A stretch of 64,000 bases of DNA from Gibbula magus (lineage: Eukaryota > Mollusca > Gastropoda > Trochida > Trochidae), in the NCBI GenBank assembly GCA_936450465.1, contig OW388293.1:23895860-23959859 (forward strand). Reading direction: 5' to 3'. The notes under the pieces are model-generated. The model worked only from the letters and a program-made list of their open reading frames with translations, did no database searches and had not been told where the DNA came from. Below, one piece after another: positions 14,759 to 61,954 of the stretch. The translations under genes and the position numbers were made by a program. Numbering within the stretch: the stretch's first letter is position 1; every line of letters starts with the position of its first letter.

Positions 14759-16920
14759 ATGGCAGATAACATAAAAATAGTATCACAAAACTGCAGGGGC
14801 CTAAATGATAAATCTAAACGTAGGGAAATGTTTACTTAAGTTTCTTAAAAAGGAAAAAAGCACAAATTTACTGCCTTCAAGACGTTCATTTTACTAAAGA
14901 AACAGAAGGAAATATAAGAAAAGAATGGGGTAATAGTAAATGTTATTTTAGCTCATTTAGAAGTAACTCTAGGGGTGTTGCTGTGTTATGTTACAGCAAA
15001 TTTTATTTTCAATTTGAAAAGGAAATTAATGACTCCAATGGAAACCTATTATTAATTATTATCTCAATGGGCAAATTTAAATTCGCAATTGTAAGTATTT
15101 ATGGACCAAATCAAGACAATCCCGATTTTTATGTTGACTTGAAGGATAAGATGTTAGCCTTAGATTGTGACGATTTTATACTATGCGGTGATTGGAACAT
15201 TGTACAGAATATGAATCTTGATACTTACAATTACAAACACACCAACAACCCAAAAAGCCTTTGACTCTATTGATTGGAAATTTATGAATAAAGCGTTGCA
15301 ATTTTTCGGTTTCGGCGAATCCATTATAAAGTGGATAAACACCTTTTATTGCGATATACAATCAAGCGTCTTTGTAAACGGGCATGGGTCATCGTTTTTC
15401 GAAATTTCAAGAGGTTGCAGACAAGGAGACCCTCTTTCGCCATATATATTTTTTATTTGTGTCGAAATTTTAGCAAATATGATAAGAAACAACCCAAATA
15501 TAAAAGGTATACAAATAGATAACATACACCACCTACTATCTCAATATGCAGACGATACAACATTGTATTCTTGATGGAAGTGAAAAATGTTTGTACGCGG
15601 TCCTTGCGGTTTTAAATTTGTTCGCAAGATTTTCTGGACTAAGGGTAAACACAGATAAAACCAAACTAATATGGATTGGGTCCAAAAAAAGATCTCGAAT
15701 GAAACTATGTAAAGATTACCCATTAGATTGGACACAAGATAACTTCAACCTGTTAGGCATAACATTTAGCGTTGATCTACATACAATGGAAGAACTAAAC
15801 TATACTCCAAAATTTAAGAAATGTGAAACGCTCATGTCAATTTGGTCAGCTCAACCTATTACTCCACTTGGTAGAAATACAGTCCTTAAATCCTTAATTT
15901 TGCCCCAATTAAATCATTTATTCGCGGCTCTACCGAACCCACCGGATTCGCTAATAGACAAATTTCAGACAAATGTTTTAAATTTCTCTGGGGCAACAAA
16001 CCAGATAAAATCAAGAGAATACAGATAGTGCGTGACAAAAAAGATGATGGGATAAAATGCCCTAAGATAAAAGAGATCATAGAATCTCAAAAGCTATCTG
16101 TTATTAGAAGAGCATATAAATCAGACTCAAAATGGGTCCAGTTATTTGACAGAAATACAAACACAAGCCATAAAATGGGTATTTTCACCATTAATAGTGA
16201 ACGAAAATTATTAAACATTGTTTCGTCTTTGAAAAATAAATTTTATATCGACCTCATTTATGCTTGGATGAAATATGTCAAATCTGTGAATATACATAAA
16301 TCAACTTCTGGCAATATTGCTGCACAACTACTTCGGTTAAATGAAAATTTTCTTGTTGATGACAATTGTGTTTTCTACAAACATTGGTTTGATAAAGGTA
16401 TTATGTTTGTAAACGATTTGCTTGATGACAATGGCACATTGTTATCATATGAGACTTAACCAGTTTCACATCAACGCTAACTTTCATGCCTATCTTGGAA
16501 TTACCAAAGTTTTAGGAATTACTGCAAATTGTGTAATATTGATAGGATAACAAAGATGCCCAATCCTATAATCCCACCCACCCTGTTTCACTTACTTAAA
16601 CCTTTGAAAAGGACACAATGTTACTACACGAAGCACGAAGAACGAAGCAGATGTTTTTATTAATTTGCATGACAATAATATCCTCATAGGATATACAAGT
16701 GGCGCATATCGGCCTATCAATCCCATCATAATACTGACTAAAAAGATAATCTTTGATCACAGAGCAAGACATTCGGTGCCTGAGTTTCAAACGGTCCAAG
16801 CAGAGATTGCCAAATATTACTACTTAGCAAAATATAATGCCATTGTTAATAATAAGCTTGATGCATTTTATAAATACTGGTCAATGTGCAACATGTTGTT
16901 TATGTAATCCTCTGTATCAT
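14759..16920 (+). pseudogene. L1/Tx1-like non-LTR retrotransposon ORF2 relic
   Basis: The series begins with an endonuclease start (MADNIKIVSQNCRGLNDKSK at 14759), continuing through IVSIYGPNQDNPDFY (about 15090) and LCGDWNIV (about 15182). It then jumps to reverse transcriptase at 15240 (AFDSIDW; SRGCRQGDPLSPYIFFICVE near 15405; QYADDT near 15542). Thumb and C-terminal segments follow (SGLRVNTDKTKLIWIGSKK near 15632, LLGITF near 15749, and TKKIIFDHRARHSVP near 16737). Frames change several times (near 14840, 15560, 16028 and 16460), and the segment between endonuclease and RT is deleted. It sits in the split 3' UTR of SDR copy A. The Tx1/L1 assignment rests on the style of the GCRQGDPLSP block and C-terminus. 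Confidence 0.8.
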
Positions 16921-17039
16921 GTGTAACCCAAAATGCAACAAAATAAATAGTTATAAAAAACCAGTTACCCAGTTAGTTTTACCGTGGCTATCATTAAGTA
17001 TCATCATATCATAAGATTCTCTTGGTATTCTATATGAAG

Positions 17040-17715
17040 GCATTTTAATAACCTTAACCAGTAACTATTTTTTTTATATTAGACACTATGTACAATGGGT
17101 ATTTCCCACATTCTCCGTAAACCATACGATTAGAAGTGGTTGTTTTTACACCCAGGAATTTCTTACATGCATAGAAATGAACTTTTTCGATAACATCAAA
17201 TGATTTAAAACCCCATACTTCCGCACCATATAACAATAATGGGTTAATTTTGGTGTCAAATATTTGGAAAAAGGAGTTGTAGGACAATTCACCAGATATA
17301 TTGTATTATGCCTATTAATATTTTATGTGCTAGAATAGATGCCTGTGATGCATGGACTGACCATGAAAGATGGTTGGTAAAATGCACACCAAGGTATTTA
17401 TACGAGGTGGTTGCTTCTAGTTTATTTCTTTTATAAAACCATTGTTCGTTTTTGGCGAGTTCACCTCCATTTTTAAAAACAACTACCTTTGTTTTGGTCT
17501 GGTTTACATTAAGTTTCCAGTTATCGCAGTAATTTTCTAGTTCATCAATTTCTTTTTGTAGACCTTTAATTGTGCTTGAAAATAATATGATGTCATCGGC
17601 GAATAATAACAGGAATATTTGTATTATATATGGATGCAATTGGATACCGTTTGAAGAGTTGGTTTGGATTTGTGTCGCTAATTCATTTATAAATAATGTA
17701 AATAGGAATCAGAAT
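17040..17715 (-). pseudogene. Antisense non-LTR reverse transcriptase fragment (I/Nimb-like)
   Basis: Reading on the reverse strand, NELATQIQTNSSNGIQL (about 17680-17630) runs into LLLFADDIILFSS, the RT catalytic block (ADD). This is followed by LENYCDNWKLNVNQTKTKVV, KYLGVHFTNHLSW, and in a second frame INPLLLYGAEVWGF (about 17250-17200). The gap between the two open stretches at 17289 indicates a frameshift or small deletion. 5' and 3' ends are missing. The order (ADD, YCDxWxLxVNxxKTKV, YKYLG, LLYGAEVWG) is standard for I-type and related LINEs. Confidence 0.78.
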
Positions 17716-17717
17716 AC

Positions 17718-17988
17718 TGATCAGTGTTTGTTACATTTATTTTCAAAACAGACAAGCTCACCTACTTTATTTGGTTCACAAACAAATTAACCGGTTAAAA
17801 AGTAACAACTATAATTAAGCCAAGGGGTGTGTATATATGCTTTGTAGCAAGCAGTAATCAAAGATAATCCTTCAAAGACATTATTTCTCTGCGCTTTTCG
17901 AGATTATTTTATAGACTTTTATGAGGTCATGAAATTATGATATCATGTATATTATGGAAATCTTTGTGGCGTCTACTTGCTTATCATG

Positions 17989-18073
<85 letters not shown>

Positions 18074-18445
18074 TTTCGTCAACTGCATGTAATTATGATG
18101 TCAAAGAATGATAATGTGGGCATGAAAATTTTAAATTTAGTTGTTTTGATTTTGTTCTTTGTAACAATACGAGATCATTTATGAGATCAATTTATTTCGA
18201 TTGAGTATTATATAAACTGCAATGAGAACAAATTATTGAAAGACCAACGTGAATGCAGAGGATTTAGTAGACTTGTCTTAGTGTTGCTGTTGATATTGAT
18301 AACTCAAGCCCCACAGTGATTTAAGAAAACAAATGTTCTTACTTGTACAGGCTGATTGGTGTTCAGACCATGGTGACATCTTGTGAAACTGCAAATATCA
18401 ATGTATCATGGAGCCAATAAATATTTTGTCATGGTTATCATTCAT
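17718..18445 (+). other. Copy A 3' UTR, second part, with poly(A) signal
   Basis: From CAGTGTTTGTTACATTT (17723) the sequence aligns with the copy B 3' UTR (59450-60050). Shared stretches include TTATAGACTTTTAT, TATTGATAACTCAAG and AATGTATCATG. An AATAAA at 18416 lies at the equivalent position to AATAAA 60031 in copy B. An (AT)n tract at 17993 is private to copy A. Confidence 0.6.
17993..18068. repeat. (AT)n microsatellite
   Basis: An uninterrupted run of about 38 AT dinucleotides, absent from the equivalent part of the copy B 3' UTR. Confidence 0.97.
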
Positions 18446-18589
18446 GATGAGTTCATTTTCTATGTCAAGTAAAGGTCATGTTTGCTTTAATTTTGGTACT
18501 ACAACTTTTGAGCATGTTTATAATCAGTCACAAAATAGAACTTAGAGTTAATCAGATAACCCAATTCATTATCGTTTGGATTTAATTGT

Positions 18590-19000
18590 ACCGGGTGGTA
18601 TTCCACAAACTGGCCATTCATCCCGGCAAGGACATACTTTTGGGATGCATCTTCCATGACTGTAAGCTGAATCCTGTCACGGGACGGGAATTCATCCGGA
18701 ACATGATTGGCCCCATCCTAGTACCCCATTTTGACAATCGGGCCTCCGCAACTCGTGCTCACCGTTCCCGTAAGTTCGGAACAACGCAATCACCCAAGCC
18801 TTCTCTATGAGTCCAGATCATAATCCCTTGAAACGTGTAAGGGAGATCATTCGAATTCCTATCCAAAGAATGGAACCTCATCCAAAGTCTTGCGTGTGGC
18901 AGCAGCTGATTTTGAAACAAATTCGTAGACTCGGTTGGGGCATAGGAAAAGGACCGACACTGTCATCCAGCCAGATGGCTGATATACTCGCTACTGTCAC
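18590..19000 (+). pseudogene. Tc1/mariner-like transposase 3' fragment
   Basis: The open stretch ending near 18810 contains HFDNRASATRAHRSRKF, resembling the DN-A-xxH block around the second catalytic Asp of Tc1-like DDE transposases. After a frame change, SPDHNPLKRV begins at 18809, matching the SPDLNPIE-x-W block with the third acidic residue degraded. The following QQLILKQIRRL corresponds to the usual C-terminal helix. The N-terminal DNA-binding half is missing. Alternative: another IS630/Tc1-superfamily member. Confidence 0.58.
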
Positions 19001-19061
19001 TATGTTTTCTATGGATTTCTTGAGACCTCAATTGACAATTGCAAACAGAAAGGATTTTATA

Positions 19062-19550
19062 TTGAAGGTACATCCATTGTGTTGTAAGGGGTCACATATT
19101 CCAAACGTTATAAATGGTGTTACTTTATCGAGAAGTGCCGACTGTTACCAAAAACTATCATATTGATGATAGTGGACTGAGTATATTGACTATATGAAGG
19201 TAAAAGTAGTGACTTCTGATCGAAAAGCGGATAAATGCACCGCGTGTGGCGCGCACTAATGAGTCAAACGTAATTTTGGAATCTTATTTATAACAGACAA
19301 ACTGATAAATTTGGGTTGATCATGTTAAATAGGTCATATAACTACTGTACATGTAAATTGGACGTGCAGTTTCGATTTCTACAAATGCATAATGATGTCA
19401 CTCGATTTTAATTGGAAACTAGTAATTATGATATATTTTGCGATTTGGGGTGAATATGCAATCTGAGGGTATGTATTTGTACTGCAAACTGCTAATGTGG
19501 TGTATTAAAGCCAAAAAAATTGTTATGAAACACAATGGATGCACCTTTAA
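19062..19550 (-). mobile_element. TTAA-type MITE, copy 1 (reverse)
   Basis: Begins AAGGTACATCCATTGTGTTG and ends AACACAATGGATGCACCTTTAA-like, i.e. inverted ends of about 20 bp. The interior matches three other copies in this window in opposite orientation (22819-23334, 32389-33005, 48819-49298), including a GCGCGC stretch near 19240. Left flank TTGA is a decayed TTAA. Confidence 0.72.
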
Positions 19551-19554
19551 CCTT

Positions 19555-20140
19555 AGTCGATCTCCGCAATAACATAGATGCATGCATGGTTGATCATTTT
19601 TTTTATGAAAATTCCTTATTATGAATCACATGGCTGATCACAGTTCAACTTGAGATAATATGTTTGTTCTAATTTAGCTTATTATCTCATTGTATATGTT
19701 TGCTTATTTTGGTAAAAATCTAATTCAATGTGGTTGATTGGGTTTCATGTACATAACTATATCAATCAATTAATGTTCATTTGTGAATTGGACCAGTCAG
19801 TCTAATACAGAAGTACACTTGTACATTCACAATACAAAGTAGTTACTGCTCATATAATATTCTTCTTCACACAACTCTAATTAAAGGCACGGCCATCGGT
19901 CCGGCTGTATATAAAATACAAATATAATCGCTGACGAACTTCGGAACCAATGTGTGTATCGTTAAAGGAACCGTGCTACCGTTAGTGGCGTCAAGCCATA
20001 GTCATGGGTTTTATTTTTTTTTTTGACGTTCCATATCAGACATCTCTACATAGTCCTCTGTCACTCGACTGGCGTCAATTATGGCATTCCTCGATGTTTT
20101 TTTAGTAGATATGATGCGACAGGACCTATCAGTGGCATTT
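19555..20140. other. No gene recognised
   Basis: AT-rich sequence without recognised exons or transposon motifs. Confidence 0.4.
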
Positions 20141-20141
20141 A

Positions 20142-20589
20142 CAGTCTGATTAAAAGCGACGGTATTCCGCGGAAAAAATGTACAAAATAGTGCATCTACC
20201 AGGATACGAACTCATATCGTTCGGAGATTTCCACGCCAAACCGTCTGGAAACAGTCCATAGACTAGCGTGTTCGAGCGCAATTCAGGTAGCCAATGAAAA
20301 GATGCCCAACAAATGCTTTCGGTGCGAGAAGTTAGGGGCAGATAACTCCAAACAGCCATCCTTTTGTCTGTTCCAAATGCTTTCAAAACAGCGACCGTTT
20401 AAAAACTATGATGTGATTGGTCAGCTATTTGACTGGGCTTTGGCTGCGCTAAACTGGTTCGGAACACACGCCTATACGGGATGTTCTCAGACCTTGTGGC
20501 GAGGAATCTACAGAACCTGTTCGTATCCCGGTAGATATATTATTTTGCAAATTTTATTCCTCGGAACAAGGTCGATTTTAATCAGACTG
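20142..20589. mobile_element. Long-TIR fold-back MITE (CAGTCTGATTAAAA family)
   Basis: CAGTCTGATTAAAA at 20142 is mirrored by TTTTAATCAGACTG at 20576-20589, and similarity of the arms extends inward about 150 bp (for example ATCTACCAGGATACGAAC against GTTCGTATCCCGGTAGAT). Diverged end-fragments occur at 13272, 21086 and 33343. Overlapping open stretches are by-products of the arms, not genes. Confidence 0.72.
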
Positions 20590-21010
20590 ATCAGACATGT
20601 GTACTTACATTGTGTGCTAGGGGCAAGAAACCTCCTTTTTGTATCCGTTCCGTCATGAGCTCAACTTACGACTGTTTTGCGCATTCATGTTTAATTTATT
20701 TCTCTTCTCTAAAGTTGAACCAGCGTTATCAGAACGTTCATTTCTCATGAACTTATAATATGAATATATAATGTTTCCGGATCATAATTTATTTTTAATA
20801 ATACCCAATTATTCATCCATTTTTTTCAAGCTTTGCATAAATCTTCCGCACTACCAGGTGAGGTACACATCGCCGAATATGAAGCGACTTATGATTTTCT
20901 GTATTTTTACTTTTGTCTTTGGCGAACGTTTGCATATGAAAACAAGAGGGAATAAATGGTATTTAGAAAAGGATGAAACACCAAGATGACTGAGAGATGA
21001 GATAATAATA
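20590..21010. other. No gene recognised
   Basis: AT-rich sequence; an open stretch at 20771-20989 carries no motif I recognise. Confidence 0.35.
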
Positions 21011-21014
21011 GATT

Positions 21015-21085
21015 TCAATTGCAAATAGTTCCTAAATATAAGTATCTAGGAGTGATCATCACAAGTAGCTTACATGGAATTCAAC
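21015..21085 (+). pseudogene. Tiny non-LTR RT relic
   Basis: Reads QLQIVPKYKYLGVIITSSLH; the PKYKYLGVIITSSL block is the KYLG motif found downstream of the ADD site in LINE reverse transcriptases. Only about 25 residues remain, abutting a MITE end-fragment at 21086. Confidence 0.45.
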
Positions 21086-21165
21086 CAGTCTGATTTAAAT
21101 AGACAGTTATCCGAGGAATAAAAGTTGTATAGTACATTTATCCACAGGGGCCAGACCCTAAACAT
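21086..21165 (+). repeat. Fragment of the CAGTCTGATTAAAA MITE family
   Basis: CAGTCTGATTTAAATAGAC followed by ATCCGAGGAATAAAAGTT matches the left end of the element at 20142. Confidence 0.55.
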
Positions 21166-21669
21166 ACACTTACGTATATCTACCTACCTTTGTAATATTT
21201 AAAGAAGGTATGACACTGTCCGTCATCTTGAATCTTGCCATAAGACCGAACATGTATACTTGGATCAGTCTACGAATGGCACAAAGCGTATTTGAGCCGG
21301 CAAACCAGTTTAACCATTTCCGGGCCTATGGCAAGATTCAAGATACGTATGACGTATTCAGCGAGCTTTGCACATTTGCTCATGGTAATAAATATACACA
21401 CGTGTACAAATAAAGTTTTGCTATGATAATGTGTTACATGTACCCTAGGCAAAAGGTGTTTTAATTATTTAAATATGTATCGTTTCACACATAACCATGG
21501 ATAAGGTACATTTGACATAGGCGTAGACTTAGACTTATATACCGAAGACCCCAGCACTTTCCAGTTTATCTTAGTGCTTGTATAATATTTTGACTGTCTT
21601 TATGCTGAAAAAAATCCTCGCTCAAGAAAATGGTCAGATTATGATGTGTTGAATCATTTTCATTATTCA

Positions 21670-22130
21670 GATTGGCTATAAAAGTTCAGAATGCGAATAG
21701 AAACTACTCAGTTGACAATAATAATAACATATTCGGTAAGGCGACAGTCTGTATATGTGCATCAGTTTGCAAGACCATTATGAAGATTTTGTTTGACGAA
21801 TATGTTATACTTCCTAAAGAACATGAAGCATTGAAAGACGTCATGAAGGGGTACAAGGAAAGATGGGGGTTCCCTAATTGTGTAGGTTCGATAGATGGTA
21901 GCCATATCTCTATGTGTCCACCAAAACAAACACATGGCGAATACTTGAACAGATTTGCATTTGTTGACAGGGAGTGAGTAACCACAATTTCATCTTCACA
22001 AATATTAACATCAGATGGCCTAGAAGGGTGCGCAAGGCACTATCTTAGAAAAGTTAGACATTTATATGTTGGGTGATAGTGATGCTCTCCTACCAAACTG
22101 GAAGAAGGTGATTGGCAGTTCAAAAAATAA
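21670..22130 (+). pseudogene. PIF/Harbinger-like transposase relic
   Basis: The 21672-21977 stretch reads NNNNIFGKATVCICASVCKT, ILFDEYVILP, then YKERWGFPNCVGSIDGSHIS and CPPKQTHGEYLNRFAF. This corresponds to the helix block, the GFPxCxGxIDGxHI block with the first catalytic Asp, and the YxNRK-like region of HARBI1-type transposases. A stop follows at 21975. Out of frame further on, RWPRRVRK (about 22013) and YMLGDSDALLPNW (about 22065) resemble the WPG and LLGDSAYPLxPW (second Asp) blocks. The N-terminus, the third acidic residue and the MADF partner gene are not seen. There is no ATG at 21672, so the start is not meaningful. Confidence 0.7.
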
Positions 22131-22818
22131 AATATTCTCAAATTTCTATATAGCAAAAGACACCTCTAGACTACTTGGTTCATACCAGAACAGAGACGTC
22201 AGCACATGTTCAATAGTGTAACAAAAATAATGTTGCAGGAGAAACTTGATTGTATTCGATAGACACATCTTTGATAAAGAAGTACTCTCAATGCCATGCA
22301 TTAGTGTATGGTACTGTTATTTTTAGTGTCTGTTCAAATACACTTCAACCAGGGTTGCCGAAATCGCTTTTTCAAAATGGGATTTGGCCAGAACTTTTTG
22401 CGTTTAAGTAAAACAAATGTCTAAAATGTAAAAAAATCAATTAATAAAATATGTTGTCAACATACATATAAATAACCTTTTAACTTAAAAATGTTGGCGC
22501 GTCTTTATAAATAACTTTTTTTTTTTAAATGCCCTTTTTTAACTTAAAATTGTTGACGCAAGCAAAAAACCCTTTTTAACTCTCATATCTCGTCTTGTGA
22601 AAAGACTCGAAAACGACGATTTTTAAAATTCTTAAAACGTGTGTTTTTCAGACATATGAGCAGATAGTGTTTTGAATGTTCATGTTTAGTATATTTGGCT
22701 TCTGAAGATGTTATGTATATCTGTACGTTTCAGTCGTGAATTGACTTATCTTGTATTTTATATGGTGAGTTTTCTATTGCATGTGATGAGTGAGCGCAAA
22801 ACGTCAAGCTATGACATA

Positions 22819-23334
22819 TTAAAGATGCATCCACTGTATTTCATAAACAAGTAGTCCGCTTTAATAAGTGCCAACATACGATATCCGCTGATTTCAGTTG
22901 AAACAATTTTTCTCAACTTGCATATTCATCCCCAATCGTCAAAGATAGCATATTTAATGACAACTTTCCAATCACGTCCAACATCATTAATTATACATGT
23001 GCAGAAACCGAAATCACATACCCCATGTACATGGACAGTAGTTATAATACCTATTCAAAATAATCAACCAAAATTTGTCTTTTTATCTGTTGTAAATAAG
23101 TTTCGAAAATTACGTTTGACAAATTATATAATTGACGCGCGCCAGACGCTGTGTAGGCCTATTGTCCGGTTTTCGATCTGAAATTGATACTTTTACCTGT
23201 ATATCGCCGGTATACTGAGTCGACTATCATCGAAACAGCAATTTTCGGCAAACATCAGTACTTCTCGTTAAAATAACACAATTTATTACGTTTGGTACAT
23301 GTGGCCCTAAACAACACAATGGATGTATCTTTAA
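22819..23334 (+). mobile_element. TTAA-type MITE, copy 2
   Basis: TTAAAGATGCATCCACTGT at the left and ACAATGGATGTATCTTTAA at the right form terminal inverted repeats flanked by TTAA. Shared interior landmarks with the other copies include ACATGTGCAGAAACCGAAA, GCGCGCCAGACGCTGTG and GATACTTTTACCT. Confidence 0.8.
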
Positions 23335-24697
23335 GAAAATTCCACTTTTAGATAACAAATATTGAAGTTGTGTTGTTTGGCAGTACGTGCTATTTCCATG
23401 AACATATATTTGTTAATTTTCTAATAGCGTGGTCATTCTTCCGAAACCGACTGTGTCTACATAAAAAATATATGCTGGTAATGTCGATTGGTTACCGCTT
23501 CTCACTTGAGAAATATCGCTGGCAGCTGCTGCATATTGTATATCTATATACATGTATCAATAACACTCTAAAAATAAATTTATTGAAACTTAAATAAGCA
23601 TCTTAGAATAGACATTCATAGTATTCTATTTCGGAAAGAAAAACATCAAATACAGATCTCAGCATGGGGCACTATTCATTATAAGGGTTCGTGTACATGT
23701 TGGAGACGAGGATGAAATAGACACTCAAAACGTTTCTTGGCATTAATATGACACATTTCTGTATTGAGCAACTTAGTGATGTATAGTTTGACTTCAAAGT
23801 AATAACTCCTTGCTCCTCCATATTGAGGAGTGTTGGACAAACCCGTGGTTAGCGTTAAGATTTTCGAAATAAAAATTATTTTACGTGCGCTTCATTATTT
23901 CAGAGGAGTAATTTAACAGGCATTTTAGTTACTCATTGCTTATAACAACCTGTCCGTATTATTTCATTTGTAAAACAATTCTGTTAACTTGTTTTGTAGT
24001 TACGATGTCCATTCACATTTTGGTTTGGAAACATTTATTTTAACTCATTGTGAAATTGACGTATAAACATGTACAAGCAATATATACGTTCTACTCAACT
24101 CAAGCGTGGTATTGATTAAAGTTGTTTAATCAATAGAACCAGGCATGCCTCGCCCTTGTTGTCCTTGATATTGCTCCATGACTGTAAAAACTAAAAACCT
24201 GCAATACAGTCTAGGTCTTTTTAGCAAGTCTAGAAACTCTAGATGAACTGAATAAGGAAATAAAACAAAATGGGGCGAAGGTAGAATGATTATTAAATTC
24301 GATAGACTGAATCTTAGTTTTTTCAAACTAAATATAATCACATTTATATTGTGATTTTTTTAACATATGAATAAGAAAATTAAGAAATAAAATTTGAAGA
24401 GTGAAATACACGTTACACCAAGCTTCAAAGGTAGTTTGGTAGTTGGTATATATGTTGACTAATCTTATGGATAACAACTTTGTTATTCATTTCACACAAA
24501 AACCTGTTTTAGGGCGTTGTCATCCATACGATTTCTCTCTTGTTATATCCACGATTATTAACAAACCGAAAATTAAACTACAGGCGGTTAAAATCCTTGA
24601 CATCTATCACCTTTGACCCAGTTATACTTAATGCCTATATACCTGTGTAAACATTACAACCTACAATTGCTTCGACAACCGTTGTCCGTTGGTTAAA
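23335..24697. other. Upstream region of SDR copy B, no other gene recognised
   Basis: No exon or transposon protein found. The last 100 bases before the exon 1a start contain TATA-like words (TATACTTAATGCC, CTATATACC near 24622-24640), too weak to call a promoter. Confidence 0.35.
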
Positions 24698-59380
<34,683 letters not shown>

Positions 59381-60055
59381 AATAACTTGGGGCTATTTTA
59401 GTAATAGGAATGTCAACAAGAAAACGTTTGGAATGATTGACTACTTTATTCAGTGTTTGTTATATTTTAAAAAAAAGAAAAGCTCACCTAGTGATTATCT
59501 GAATAAGCTGTTAAACAGTAACATCTAGTCGATGTGTGATTATGTCCTTTATATCAGACAATGCTGTGGTAAGGGTTTTTTAAAGATAAACCTTCAAATG
59601 ACTGATTTCTCTGAGCTTTTCAAGCTCATTTTATAGACTTTTATTAGTTCATAGAATTGTGATATCATCATGTATATTAGGGAAACCATTGTGATGTCTT
59701 CTTGTTAATTAGAGAAGGTATTGTGGTGACATCAACTGTATGACTTATGATATCAAATTAGTTTGATCTTGCTATGATGAATGAACTTTAGTTGTTTAGA
59801 TTTTGATTTGGAAACAATATGAGAATGCTTATGAGATCAACTTAATCAGAATGTTGAATGAGAATAGAAATTGAAAATGTCAATAAAAGTAACCAAAGAC
59901 CAAATGGACTGCATAGAATCCAAAAAATGTGTCGTCAGTGTTGGTATTGATAACTCAAGTCCAACAATGTGGAATAAAAACAATTTGAAAGATGAAACTT
60001 TGATTGCAAATGCCAATGTATCATGAAATCAATAAATGTTTTGTCACGGATATAA
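59381..60055 (+). other. Copy B 3' UTR with poly(A) signal
   Basis: Aligns with the split 3' UTR of copy A. AATAAA at 60031-60036 in TCAATAAATGTTTTGTCA is the likely cleavage signal, matching AATAAA 18416 in copy A. Confidence 0.6.
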
Positions 60056-60059
60056 TTTA

Positions 60060-60425
60060 TGTTGAGTTCAATTCTATTTTCCATGATTAATCACAATGGT
60101 AAGGTATGTATAGTAATCAGGATTACCATGGATAAAATAAATTCTAAGGAGTTATATGTTAAGGATCAAAACCGACAGAGCTTTCTGTATCAAATAAAAC
60201 CCAGGGAAAGGTTTGATCTAACTTATGAACCGACCGAGACGATGTAAGATGTACTTTAATATTTTATATCCTCACGCATTCAATGGTATTTTCTATTGGG
60301 ATCAGTTGTCATGCGAGAAGAGCACAATAGTGATCTGCGTGTGCTATTCACCTGCAACATAGCCTTGGCACAGAAGCTGCATGCGCTTCCCGTCTCATGT
60401 ATGTTCATACTGATGACAGTCAGCC
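60060..60425. other. No gene recognised
   Basis: Sequence between the copy B poly(A) site and a tRNA-like relic; nothing supported. Confidence 0.35.
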
Positions 60426-60435
60426 ATGAGTTCAT

Positions 60436-60507
60436 GGTCCTTCCTAGCTCAGTTGGTAAGACTGTTGATTTGGCAAACAAAGGGTCCCGGGACGAAACCA
60501 GCCATGA
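60436..60507 (+). repeat. tRNA-like pseudogene or SINE head
   Basis: GTCCTTCCTAGCTCAGTTGG followed by TAAGACTGTTGATTTGGCAA resembles tRNA D- and anticodon arms. The box B region, GGTCCCGGGACGAAACC, is degenerate. No good acceptor stem, so not called a tRNA. Confidence 0.5.
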
Positions 60508-61205
60508 TCACTAGAAATTGTGAGTTTTCAAATTCGTGTTGTTTTAAAAAAAGTATACATTAAGAGAAAAATTCTGTATCATTGTAAGTTTTTAAAACTA
60601 ATATTCAAATTTAATAGGCATTCAAAACACATTAGCATATTGGGGATGTCCAAGGAATTGCTGGTGATTGCCCAAAGAATGTTGGGGCTCTCCCAAGGAA
60701 TGTCCGGTAAACTCCTTGTAGAGGTTTAGTTCGTAAAAGAAGACCCTAGTGAGGCGTCACTAGAGGTTGTTTGTGCCTTTTGTTTTTTTTTAAACTTTTA
60801 TCATTTTTGCGGTTTCCACATTCTCTTCCCACAGAGGTTACTCCCTTCAGATTTCCCATCCTAACCTTGTTATATTATGCCATATATCTCAGTTCCAGCA
60901 AAATCCCCTAGTGGGGAAAAGGGTTACCTCATACTGTATCCCTACTTCATAACCCATGAAAACACAGCTGTTATCGGCTTAGTTTACTGAGTGACTTCAA
61001 AGATCTTGGCATTTGCTAATCCGCATATATATGTCCTTCACACATGTCTGATGTAAATGACAAACATAAACTTTTTTCTTTTCTTTTTTTGCCTCTGAAT
61101 AGGTCTTTTTATTTATCACCAGATATATGATCAGATATTTTCACAAAATCAAATAGCAGGCGACCAGTTTTAACTCGTTAACAGTCAATACATTTACAAT
61201 TTAAT

Positions 61206-61951
61206 TATACCCCCGCTACGAAGTAGTCGGGGGTATATAGCGCTCAGCGCGTCCGTCCGTCCGTCTGTCCGTCCGTCCATCCGGAACACTTTTGGTTCCG
61301 CTCATAACTCAAATACTACTCGTTCAATTGTTATGAAACTTTATACATGTACACTTTATGGTCCCTAGATGTGCCTTTTCTATGTTTCACTCAGATCCCA
61401 TGATTATTTTTTCCGATTTTCCACTTTTAAGCGTCTTTGTGTGCGCGTCTATGGTCACACTTTTGGTTCCGCTCATAACTCAAATACTACTTGTTCAATT
61501 GTTATGAAACTTTATACATGTACACTTTATGGTCCCTAGATGTGCCTTTTCTATGTTTCACTCAGATTCCATGATTATTTTTTCAGATTTTCCAATTTTA
61601 AGCGTCTTTGTGTGCGCGTCTATGCTTACAGTTTTGGTTCCACTCATAACTCAAATACTACTTGTTCAATTGTTATGAAACTTTATGTATGTACACTTTA
61701 TGGTCCCCAGTGGTGCCTTTTGTATGTTTCAGTCACATAACATCTTTATTTTTTCGACTTTTTTTACTTCTAAAAAAATTTACAAGTGTATAATCTATGA
61801 AGACATACTTACTCTACTTTAATAATACTTCTGTGGTCTATTCATACGAAAGTCTAAACATTGATGTCCTTGCTATTTTGAAACATTTTTTCTTTGACCA
61901 ATGTTAAAAGCGGGGGTATATGAGTGAGCTGTGCTCACTAATTCTCTTGTT
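61206..61951 (+). mobile_element. Hairpin-capped element, family II, long copy with 171-bp tandem units
   Basis: 5' hairpin TACCCCCGCTACG...AGTCGGGGGTATATAG, a GTCC-rich tract, then three units with starts TTTGGTTCC at 61291, 61462 and 61633 (171 bp apart). The end is AAAGCGGGGGTATATGAGTG, hairpin AGTGAGCTGTGCTCACT and AATTCTCTTG. The copy at 29984 has the same ends but no tandem array. Confidence 0.85.
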
Positions 61952-61954
61952 TCC

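Noticed and set aside
15218..16459. An intact retrotransposon ORF2
   Set aside because: Motifs are clear but spread over several frames with deleted segments; it cannot encode a full protein.
20302..20658. 118-codon forward open frame and its reverse-strand partner
   Set aside because: Lies across the inverted arms of a MITE (20142-20589); no protein motif.
60436..60507. Candidate tRNA gene
   Set aside because: The T-arm box is degenerate and the acceptor stem does not close.
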